From Undaria pinnatifida (Eukaryota; Sar; Phaeophyceae; Laminariales; Alariaceae), in assembly GCA_012845835.1 (NCBI GenBank), contig JABAKD010000015.1, positions 9,487,967-9,551,966 on the forward strand: a stretch of 64,000 nucleotides of DNA. The letters run 5' to 3'. The number at the start of each line of letters is the position of its first letter. Position 1 is the first letter of the stretch. Positions 12,101 to 24,400 of the stretch are shown in pieces. The translations under genes and the position numbers were made by a program. The notes beneath the pieces were generated by a model, which saw only the letters and a list, made by a program, of their open reading frames with translations, made no database searches and was not told the origin of the DNA.

Positions 12101-15100
12101 CATGTACTGCCCCCTTTCGAGACGGAGCACCTTTCCTACTCCTAATAGAGAAGCCTCCAATATTTGGGCATACATGACGCATTCTTCAATATTACGTTAG
12201 TATGTTTTCTTATCTTGTCCCCATCTGGTCAAGCGCGGCGGGGGGATACGAAGCTACTACGGAGGACGATAGTAAATAGGACCAAATATTGTTAGTAAAA
12301 ATAGATGAATATATAGGTTTTTGTGTTCACCGTAGGTCCTGTTTACTAGGGTCCCCCGTAATAGCGTCGGCGTTTTTCTTTCCGGCACGACCAAAAAGAG
12401 ACCAGCGACAAGAAGGGCTGACCACCGTCACCGCCGCACAGGACGGGTGTGGGGGAAGGGTCGCTGCACAATCGGGGCGTTGAGAAGCGCGGCCGAAGTC
12501 GGCCATTGATGTAATCAGAACGAGGTGCAAGCTAATAGCTCCAACCGGGGTGTGAAATATTCAACCGCAATTCCGATGTCATACCGATATAATACACTCA
12601 TATACTTCAGTATATGATACGCGGAAAACATATTAACACGAACGAGTACACAACTGGTAAAAAAGTAACTCAAGTACGAAATGACGCGCCCGTCCCATGT
12701 CAGTGTTTTCCCACTGAAAACAGGTCACTTCAATTCCAAGTAATAGTTTACACAAAATCATGGGGTAGTATTTCGAGCGCAGCAACTTGCAGTCCTAGAA
12801 CTTCAGCACTAGTAGCAAGCCACATCATTACCGTCCGCGCTCAAGCGCTCGCGGCCTCCGGGTGGGATCATGTCCCGACCCAATCAGCAACCGAAGCCCT
12901 AACCAAGCCCAAAAACATACGGGGTGGGGTACGACTAGGTTCGGCCATTCAAAATGGAGGTGTGGTCTATTGGGTTGTTGCGTCAACGCCTTCACCCTTC
13001 AACACCAAAACCCTGACAGCGAATATGTAGGTTGACGCCACTCTTGCCTCTTGACGGACAGCCGTCAAGCAGGGAACTCCACACACTAAAACTAGTATGA
13101 TAAGTCTAAAGACGCCTTCACGGGTCAAACTAGACCTTCAACCGACATCTTTGACGGACAGCCATCAGGGAACTCCACACACTAAAACTAGTATGACAAG
13201 CTCGAAGACGCCTTGACGGGTCAAATCTAGGCCGTCAACCGACATCATCCCTGACAATAATAGCGTGTGACTTGCAATTTAGTGCTGCAGTACTAGAAAT
13301 GCTAGGGAGTCCCGTCGAGCATTTCTTCAAGGGTTCCCTCAGTTGCCGTGCTACTGACTGCCGCACATGTGACATCAAAACCATGCCCGTCCTCGCCCAT
13401 CCTGACGACGAGCATTATACTACTCTTAGCACCTCGCGTTGTTCCTTTAGCAACGCCTCCCTCTTGTTACGCCTGCTTGACACGTACCGGTACACAAAAC
13501 AACGTAGTGGGTGCTCCGATTTTTAAGAGCACCTCGTGACAAGCCGAAATAGGCGTGTGAACTACGCATTGTTCGTGAACGAGCCATCCCACGGTAAGGT
13601 TGCAGTAGAAAGCCCCTGACCTCCTCACATGAGGAACTCAACATCTCGCACGAAAAATTACTTCGAAGGCATTCGTTCGTACAACCCGCCCAAGCTTCTA
13701 TGCCTTAGCCCACAAATATAATGTACTCGTGAAATTACTTCACTGGCCGGCAGTTCCTCACATGAGGAACTAAATCGCCCAGGGGTATACCTTTTTTTGG
13801 CGCAAAAAGTGCAACCGATACGGTGGCATGACTCAAACGTAGTGGAAAAAAAACATGGGTTTTAGTACGGCGGGACATGCCGATTTGACCGCTCTGGTGT
13901 CCCGAACGCCCGCATCTTGGGGGATCTTGAGCCCCTTTTCAGCCCCTAAACCCCTATCTATACAAACTCCAAGTGATTTGTCCCCGCGAACGGGTTTCCA
14001 GTAGTAAAGGCGTTAAATCTGGGGGTACCGCTGTACTGTAATATGTCTTGCATTATGCTCTTCCTACACGGTTGGTAGTATCTTCGAGCCTTGTTGCTTC
14101 GCCTCGTCCTACGTCCAACGGCGAAACTTGTACCAGACACATGCATTACGAACGCGACGTAGGAAGCGCGTACGGTATGAAAAATATTTCAGGGTTTCAA
14201 TCGCCAAAACAGCTGTTTTGGTTCGGGATAACCTATCGAAGGAAAAAAACATCGATGCGACGCAAGGACATCGGAGGCCTAGCCACGACAAAACACGACA
14301 AACATTTTTCCACCTCGCCGTTGATCGGGGGAGGGCGGTTAGGGGATTGGAGCAGGGTGGGGTTCCGCCCTGGCACACCAGGTATGCTACACAAACGGAA
14401 GACAGGAAACGCGCGATTCGGCAAGTTATCGAGGGTCTCAAGCCTTTGTCACCCCCAAACTGTTCATTGGGGCGAGTTAATCCGTGAACGTAGACCATTG
14501 AAATAAAGGCAAGCAAGTTTGCGGGGAGGGAACTCAAAGGCCTGCTATGCGACCCCAGGTAAAAAAAAGAGGAAGGGGAAGCTGGAGAAAACGAGCAACG
14601 ACAACAGCCTACAAGCAGTAAACCGATGAGAAGAAAAAAGACAGTAGTGCGGTACACAGGAAACAACCCACGGTAAGAACAACACCAGGTATTCGAGGTG
14701 CTATGTGATCCCGGGTGACCAAAAAGGAAGGGAGCTGGAGAACACGAGCAACGACAACAGCCTAGCTCGGACAAGAAAAAAGAACAAAAGGAAAAAAAAG
14801 AGCGGAACATGGGACACAACCTACGGTGAGAAACACAACAGACGGTCTCAACTCCCCGTTAATCGAAGCGGGAAAATAATTGAGGGTCTCGACCTGCAAC
14901 CCGTTAATCGGTTCGTTTCACCCATCGGCATAACCCATCGACGCGACGCTAGGACATCAGACGATATGAGACCAAATAATGCCACGCAATGCGACACCGA
15001 CAGGCCGGGATCGGGGGAGGGTCATGGGAGATCGAAGCTGTGGGCTATCGTATACATGTACGACCCTACAAATATAATGCAAACGTTAAGGACTCGTGTA

Positions 15101-18100
15101 CAACAAGCTAAAACAAACCAATGGCCTCTACATATTTAATACTGAGTAGAAGAGACGGTTCTACGGTAGCCCCCCCAACCTTTGTTAAACGAAATCGCCG
15201 GTTCTGACACCTGCTCCCGGCCGTATCTCCTGAAGCCCGTCGCCACCCCGACGTCATCGTTCGGCAGGCCTACGTATGCAACCAAGAAATGTAGTGAGAT
15301 ATTTGTTTCATACCATCGTCCCTCGTGTCGAGCACCCATGAAAATGTTCAAGAAAACCGCTGGTCTTGGGGGGGGCTATCGCAGAATCAGTCAGACTACA
15401 TAAACAATAAGCTCTTGGGCTGGCCGGCGGTACTTGCCCCGGTTTTCTCGCGGTGGCCGTTTTTTCTTCTTTCTTTTCGTAGGTCATCAAGAGTTTTTCG
15501 TTTTTCTCCATGTTTCCACCTAGCGGCACCCTCGGCACTTTCATCAAACCACAGCCCGTACACGGTAAGCTTGTTTGACGCATTGTGAAAATGAAAATAT
15601 GACCTGCACAACTGCAACCCGTGCTCTTGGGGAACAACCAGGATTTAAATCGGATATTTTTGGACGTGCGGCGAGCGCAGTGATTATTTTGCGACGGTTA
15701 TGGCTGTCCTCTGTCTCACGACAGTCTGTGGCCGCAAAATTCGTACCTTTCTTCACCGGAAGCGGAATCAGAACGGACGCGGGGGTGTGCCGATGTCGTT
15801 GGGTAGAAACAACGTCAGCTCAGTCCTGGCCCTTCATTAACGCGGTGCCTTGCCGAACTTCAATGCCCGTACTAAAGTGGGACCCCGCACTATCCTGGCA
15901 TAGTCGTAGTCATGTATTCAGTAAGAAGATGTGACAAGCGATTTTCACCGCACTGAACTGGAACCCCGCACTAAGGGTACCGCACTAACGAGGCACTATT
16001 GAACTAACACATTCACCACTACACCAACGTTTTCGGGAGCAACCTTCTTGATGCGAATAGAGTAGCATTCACTTTGGCAAGCAGCACCATGACAGACGGT
16101 GCTGCTGCTACTGCTGCTGCTGTTGCAGCCCGCAGGGCCGTGCTGGTACTGAGGGAGCGGCACGGCGAGAAAAAAAAACAAAAACAAAGGCCGTTTCCGT
16201 TACGTCATGTTTACGGTTACAAACGTGGCCCCTCTACACTAGTGCCGGTATATGTCAGCTGTAAAACACCAGCACTATAGCCGCAACCGGCACTACTCCG
16301 CACACCGCCACCACTCGTCGCTGCCATACCGGGCATATTCCAAGCCATGTCACAGGCACTATAGCGGGCAACCGGCACCGCTCAACCGGCGCTGTAGAGG
16401 GACCTCCACTATTGTACTACAAATCTTCATAATACTTTTTCGACGGCGCCAAACACTATGGAACCCTTTCGAATTGCCTGAAGCGTCTGGCAACCAACAA
16501 CGCGCGACAGTTACAACTATCCGGGGCTGTTTACGGGTCATGACCCGTCCCGCGGATATCTCGCGGGTGGAGTTGAGCAGGGTCAGGAAGTACTCGAAAT
16601 CTCACCCGTTGGGTCGGGTCGGGTCGGGTCGGGTCGGGTCGAAACATCAAGAAGCCACAACAAGAGATGGGAGGGTTATAATACACGAACAGAACTGCTG
16701 CCGTACTATTCTATATGTAATATATTATAAAAAATGAAAATACACTCCAGCTGTGAGATCGAATACTTTGTCGAAACTCATGTTTGCAAGCTGTGTGTGA
16801 TACTCCGATCGCGCATGTATATAAAATATGCTGTCCCATGTGGAAAGACAAGAGTAAGCCATTGCCGACACGCCCGCTTCGTGCCTACAGGTAAAAATGG
16901 GTTCCTGTTGAAGCGGACGCCAATCTAGCCAGGTAAGCAATATAAATATTCAGAGGTAGGTGTGTGTCGAGCGAACGCCATTCTAGCCCGGTCATCAGGA
17001 CAACTCAACCCTTTGAGACCCGTTTATATAGACCCAAAACAAGGGATTGGCGACGTTATCAGCCGTCAACGAAGAAAGAGCCTGCAGCAACACGAACATC
17101 AGAATGCGGGGCGTTGTGTGGAACACCAGCGGGTCCTACCGCTGCGCGTTGGACACATCCTCTACCCCGCGTCTCGGACTGCTTCGTGTGTTCGATTCTG
17201 GAATCGAAAATATTTAGTCACTTTTTTCCTCTGAAGCTCCAAAGGGGGCAATAATAATTCTGAACTAACGCACATCTAAACAGGAAAGGAAGAACATTCT
17301 GTGGAACGAACGCTAATCTAGACCGGAGGGAAAAAATACGCATAGGATTACAGCAGTACCGGCTCGCTCATAAAAAAGTAACTCACAAGGAAATCAGCTT
17401 GAAAAAAAAACGAAGAAACCTCAACAACCTAGTCATAGGTCAGGCGGACCCTTTGACATGGAGCTCAAGCTATTGACTGCTGTAGAAGCGGGCGATGATA
17501 CGCTTGTTAGTACGAACCATGCAATGACCAAAAAAGGGAATCATGCGCGCAGAAACATGCTTCTGCGCTACTATGTTACTATGTTACTTGGACTAACACA
17601 TGCTTGGGAACCGGATACAGCATAAGAAAGCGTGCTTTCGCGCGCGCCCAACACAAAGAAATTCAGCCTGAGCCCGATTTCTACAGCTACGAGTTGTCAC
17701 GATTCAAGTCACCAACTAGCTATTAGTCAGACTATTTATTAGTCGTTTCTCGAAGGTGCCGACTATCCGACTTATTTTGTTTCTAAACATGTCGGAGGGG
17801 TTATTTGATGTGGACGAGTTCTTTCTTTTTTGGGCACCCCTCCCCGGCCGTGGGGGGCTATGTGTCTCGCTTGCTCGCCGGATTTAAGTCGGCAAGTCGG
17901 CTGGTCACCAGCTGGCTTCGCCAGCCGACTTGCCGACTACTAAAGACAGTTAATCGGTCGGCTAACGGCACCTACCGACTAGTTATCAGTCGTCAAATCC
18001 TGGCGACTCACAGCTCTACCGATTTCAGGTTTCTTGTGAGAGGACCGGTTGCCGCCGTACGTTGAACGAACGCTATTCTAGACCGGCAAACGGGATGGAG

Positions 18101-18434
18101 AGGTGTCTGTTGAACAAACGACAATCCAGAGAGGAAAACAGGAGTGTTAGATTTCTGTTGAACGACCGCCAATCCAGACAGGTACACAGAACGTATATCA
18201 TGTATGGGTTTCCTTTGAACCAACGCTATTACTCTAGACAAGGCACACGCAACAGATAAGTTTACGTCGAACCAACACTTATATAGACCAGAGGAACAGC
18301 AACAGTGGGTTTACGTTGAACTAAAGTTGATCTATGGACAGACAGGTAAAAACACGTAGTCAAGACAGGCAGGCTCACGAGAGAACAGCCTATGCCTTTG
18401 GGGATGCAGAAGCCACGAAAAGTCACAACAACAA

Positions 18435-18479
<45 letters not shown>

Positions 18480-21400
18480 GTATGGCATACTAGGCGGTGC
18501 TACAGCAGTAGGTCATATGACCGTTGCAGCATACCAGGTACGCCACAGATAGCAGCAGTAACCCGGGCGCTGCACGGTCTCATACCGGTAGGACATGCCC
18601 GTAAAGTGCCTGTGCTACCCATTAATATATGTTTGTTTTCCTTCCCATGAACGATTACAAACAAAAAACATGCCCGCAAAGAGCAGAACCAGTTCGTTCG
18701 TACGTACTTGGTACGACCTACGGACCCCTCGTGTGCTGGCAGTCGTTGGATAAAGATAACACTTGACGCATTTTTCACATCAAAGACGAGGACAAAAACT
18801 TTCGACGCTGACACGCCAACAAGTGTTTCGTGAAAAAAACGCAAAGAATGCCTCAGCTGTGAGATCAAGGATTTCGTCAAATCTAATCTATGCAAGCTGT
18901 GAGATGCTTTCACCCCGCGTGCTACGGGCTGTGTCCGATGTGACACGTCCTCATGAAGTAACCCGTCGGTCACTCCCGTGAGCGCGTAACACTGTGGCCA
19001 ACAGGACGACACTACAAGACGGTCGTGTTTTAACCCCTCTAGTACTGCAGTGTGCAGAAACCTATATCATATTCTATATTCAAGTGATTTGTCCCCAAAT
19101 TGAGACTGCAGTCTTTAAGGGGTTCATAAAATCGCCACCGCGGCAGCGCCGACACATCAAAATCGACAGGAATCAGTGCGGCGTCCCACGAGGCCATACT
19201 TGTATCACACTGCTCAAAATAACGACCAAAAAAAGAAGAGGATGAAAGCATGAGCGAGTCTGAGTGGCCGCCTATAATAAGACGGGACGGGGGAGGGGGA
19301 GGAGGTCGTACGATAACATACGCGGTACTTGTCTTTTGCATCTTGTCTATTGCATCCTCCTGTGGGTCTATGCTGGTACTACCGGTAGACCATATCAACC
19401 CCATTCCCCGTACGTACACACGTTGAGGGAGCGGGATGATACAGAGAGAGCCAGCTCCCGAATCCTGACGGTATGCGTGTGTGATCGTGTGATACGATGG
19501 CGTATGTACGAAGTACGAGCGCGTGAGAATCATATCAGTGAACTTGGGAGCCCTCCGCGCACACGTGCACTCGTCATCACCCATGCCAAAAAAAACGCGT
19601 CATCAGCTGCTCATGATCCTGGTCTATGTATCTTCAAGTTCGACCAAACTTTCAAGTCGATACCCAGGCCGCGTCAAGCTTGGTGCGTCATCCGCGATCA
19701 AGGTGTATCGACCGCGTTGTTCTACATCGAAAAAAGAAACTGCTGCTGCGGTACACAACACAACAATGAGGGACTTCTATCCTCAATGGATCGGCCGGTG
19801 TACCCGCGGTGATACCACCGGAGAAACGTGACGCCCTCGGAACGGAAAAAAAAAAATCAAAGGGAAAAAAGAAAAAAGGAAAAGAGGAAAGAGTAACATG
19901 CGACAATAACAAATGAACGCGGAACGTGTCACCTTCTTCACCTGTAAATTTGAACGTCGTGCATGCGAACGAGTACGTACTTCAGTCTCCTAAACCTTCG
20001 GTGTGTAATTTCATCCGCGTCGATTCATTAATTTCCTTTCATACATTCATACAGACTAAAATATGCGAGCACGTTTACATTCGTGCGTCTGACCTTTGCA
20101 CTATCGTGCATACCTGGTACACCGATGCTTCGAAGTATATGCCTGTATAAGAAGTATATATACCGCCGTTCAATATTATTTCCGCCCATCGACGGCGGCA
20201 TCGATTTCCATATCCAATCCACCCAGTGCCCATGCTGATTGTTTGCCTTCGTAGAGAAATATTATTCCAGCTAAAGCTTTGCGACAACAAAACACGAGAG
20301 AGAGAGTGAAGCCGATATTTCCATTCCACCTGAGATTATGGCATAGCAACATCCTCTGGGCGTGCGACAACAAAACCAGCTTGGTAACAAAACTCACAGC
20401 TGACGCATGTTTACCATACAAGCTAAAACTGACAAATCAAATTTCATCGTTTTCTTATTTCCTGACATATGCGATTCATTCCCCCACCATGGTGTACGTG
20501 GTGGCAGTCCGTCTGCTCCACCTCTCGTACCCTGCTCGTACGACGTAAAGCAGTATATACCGGTACCGCAATCTACCGCATACGCTTACCGCCACGATAT
20601 CATAGCCTGCAAAATCGCACCCGCCTAAGCCGCAAGATTCAGTGTGAGGAACATAATCACATCATAACTAAATGTAACTTTAGTATGTAGGAGGTACGAA
20701 CACACAAAATACACATATTCGGGCTGCCATTGCGCCGCCATAGCATCAGTAAACAACACTAAAACATGAATGAGACACACCACGCCGAGGTGGCGTGACC
20801 AAAGCCAAACACACGTTAAGCGTTTTTGTGTGTTTGCGCGACCTGCACTGCAACAAAAAAAAGGAAACGCCAGGAAGGGTAAAGGCAGGGCGTCCTTCCG
20901 AATACGTCCCCATGGTACACGAGCAGGACTTCTTCACCGCGTACGTGCAATGCCTGCAGAACGACGGAGGTTTTCAGCTGGGCACCAACACCAACCCCAA
21001 CATCCAAACCCACACTATGATGCTACACGCCCCAACCCACCCTACCCCATCGCTCGCAAGGCCTTGCCAACCTTACTTCGCTAACCTTGACAACAAGCGC
21101 CGTACGATGCGCGACATGCGGCGCTCTCAACCAACAACAACGACGAAAACCTCGAAACCTCAAAACACCACTCATCCGCAGCAACACAAGTGCACTTTTT
21201 TTTTTCCCCCTGCAGTGTTCTCGGCTTGGGGAGCTCTATGCCTCAACAGAAAACTGTTTTTCGGACACGTGCTACGATCGAGGTATACCCTTTTTTGGCG
21301 ACAATGTTTTCTGAATGACGGGGCTCCTTAACCCACAATCGTCGGATAAAAATAAATAATAGGCCATTTTTTTCTATTGCATGATTCTCCCTGTTTTCCT

Positions 21401-24400
21401 AGGCCATGCGATTCTTCATCCGGTATGTATGATAGCAGTTCTTTTTTTCCCTTGTTTTTCAAATCAGTTTTTTTGCCCTGAGAGAGGTCTTGAGCTCCCA
21501 AACTGAGGAACCTCAGAAAAAAAAAAAGTGGTGCGCCTCTATCGCCCGCACGTGATTTTCGAAAAATCTGAACCTGTGAAACGACAAGCAGACCCTTCGC
21601 CTTAGATGTACAAAGAAATGAAGCTGCATAACAAGAACGACATTCCGATGAGTTCGGGTCGAAGAGCACCGCATTCAGAAAACAATTTTTAGAAAAAAAA
21701 TCCTCGTATATAAGATGTACCTCGATCGTTTGGGTGCGAGATTCGAGCACTACATAACCTTAAACCTTTACCATTCTGGCTGCTGCATGTTAGCGCATTG
21801 CTTGCACCAGGAGGCGTGACAAGTCATGCCCAAAATGTACGCTGTTCTTCGACTCTGGAGTTATTGGAGCTGTACTGTAACCTCAGAATAGATTATCACG
21901 ACGATGAGTTCATACGTGAACATCAACAGCAACAGCAACAGCAACAGTGACAACAACAACAACAACAACAACATCGTGTCCGAGGGATCGCGACAATCAG
22001 GTACCCCCCCCTCCCCCACCGAACATATATGAGGAGTCGTGACGAAATACAAGTAACAAGTCGCCCTCCCTGAAGCCTACGTGCCGTCAACAATGTTCAA
22101 CTCCTCCGACTCCAAGTAAACTGTTTCCGGGCTGTAGGTGCAAGCAGTTGCAGATGTCAAAAAAAAAATGAACCAGCAAGCAAGACATTAGGCGTTTCCA
22201 AAACCTCAAGGAAGGGGTGACAGATGCCGCAATCATTTTCCTCTTTCTTTTCCTCTCTCCACCTCAAGGGTGTGACAACTCAAACATTTATGTTGGCAAC
22301 CCCGCCCCCCCCCCCTTTTTTCCTCCCACTTAAAGCAGCATATTATATGGAGCGGTATGAACGGTACTAAGAATCTTACACGGGGGAGAACATTTTGAGG
22401 GAGGGAGTTCTACTCTTGGGGAGGGAGACAGCGGGGGCGGGGGGCGGGGAAGGGTGTACTCATATCAGGGATGGTCATAGCCGTAAGACCATAGACCCTC
22501 GCATCCCTACTATGCCGGGACGGAGCATGTCGGGTGTTCACTGACCACGCAGACATCGCGTGCACCAAGCCCGAAGCGTCGTTAAGTCTTCAGCGAGTCG
22601 CATAAAGGGCGGGTGTTCATCCCACCAAGAACCAGCCACTTGTCAGGCGGATTCCCGCACCTTGTGTACTTTCTTGCACATCGGATGACAGCTTCGAATG
22701 AACACATGTGTTTTCAGGCGCGGCCACTTCCGTCGGAGGATGTGCACAAAGGAACGGGGCTGCATTTGGGGGCGCATATTTCCCCCGGGCTCGTCCATAG
22801 TCTCCAGCGTGTGCCCTCAATATCCGGGTGTTTCCTCGGAAACAATCACACAAGAGCAAAAGCAATACCAACCCATTTGGCGATCCAGAGAGAAGACGTG
22901 CCGGAAAAAAAGCGACGGTCACAGCATCTTTTTTTTTCTTTTTTTATCCTCCGGCGGATGGGGAAAAATAAAGCTTTAGCTCACCACACTTCCACGTATT
23001 TTCATACGCGTCGTGTGTCGATTTAACTCAGCTGCTTTCGCAGCCCAACGCTAGCTGGCGCACCCTTCGGGTCCCATTGTAGGTATAGCGTAAGCTGTCC
23101 CTATCAATGGTCTTCGTTACAACCCCGGCAGCGCAAGCTGCCGTCCCCATGAAGCATCACGGGTCGGATAGGGTGGTGACAGGTCTAGTGTCGGGAGCCA
23201 CGGTGCAGAGAGGTGTAGGAAGCTACCCATCCTGCGGTGCGCTCAACCGGATAGACGGTTGGCCAGAGAGCAATTGTGCGGGTTGTGTTGTTGATATATA
23301 AAGTGACACACAGGGTTTGTGCCTTCATAGAGTAACACACACAGCTTGCAAAGATGAGTTTCGACGAAATCTTCGATCTCACAGCTTGAGCGTATTTTAG
23401 TTCATTATAATCAATGATAGAAATTTAAATACACTCCAGCTGTGAGATCGAATATTTTGTCGAAACTCATCTTTGCAAGCTGTGTATATATATATTGGTC
23501 CCGAGCGGGTTGCGCAGCAAGAGCAGCAGCAGCAGCAGGAGGAGGGGCAGGAGGGGGGGGGGGGGGGGAAGGAAAATGCAAGGTTCCCCTTCGGGAGGCG
23601 GTTAACTTGAAATACCGGGGGTGTCTTAAGTCGGAGAAGAGGATTTTAAAAAAAACACTAGAAAAAATCAAAATATTTACAGCACTGACCAGACCACACG
23701 AGCTTAAACGAGTAATTTATGCTGCTCCAAATACGATCCAACTCTGATTCCCAGCATGACACCTTGCGCAGACGAAAACTGTAAAGAGGTTTTACAGGCG
23801 CAACGCTTACCGGCAAAAATGTTGTTGGTGCCGTTGTTCTCACACCAGCTCTTCGGAATAATCCAGCCCGTGGTCACGAGATAAGCGTTGTTGTGGTTCT
23901 CACATGAGGTCATCACCATAATCTAGTCCTTCGTCGCAGGCAGATTCCAACAACTCTGGCCTCGGTGGCCAAATACCTCCGACACCGACAGCCGGTATAG
24001 TTCCATGCAAATCGACAAGCATAACAAGCTGAGCACATTAAAATGAGAAGTGGGAATGCTCAACCCTACAAACGAAGGCACGTACCCGGGCAAAAAAGAC
24101 AAGACACCTGCGACCACGGCTTGTCCACAAGGTCGTCGAGGGAAAAACCTTTTACGACTTGAGTTGGAGGCTGGAGAGTAAAAGCGATGATCGAATTACG
24201 ATAACAAAGCCATACAAGTGGTGGTTAACTCCTTAGGGAGTCGAAAGGGCAAGCATGTCGAAAAAAAAAACTGGGTTACAGCATCGGCCACACGACGCAG
24301 CCCGGTTAAGGGAATAGGGTATCTGTCCCATTCGTTGAGCATGGTAAACCTCACAATCAGTACTGCAAGTTTTTCGTAGACGGCGGTCAACAACACAGCA

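Noticed and set aside
19039-19584. Minus-strand 181-codon frame as a GRAM-domain exon of the OXR1-like gene
   Set aside because: The LysM halves on either side of intron 2 join directly, so no exon fits between them, and the sequence is not GRAM-like.
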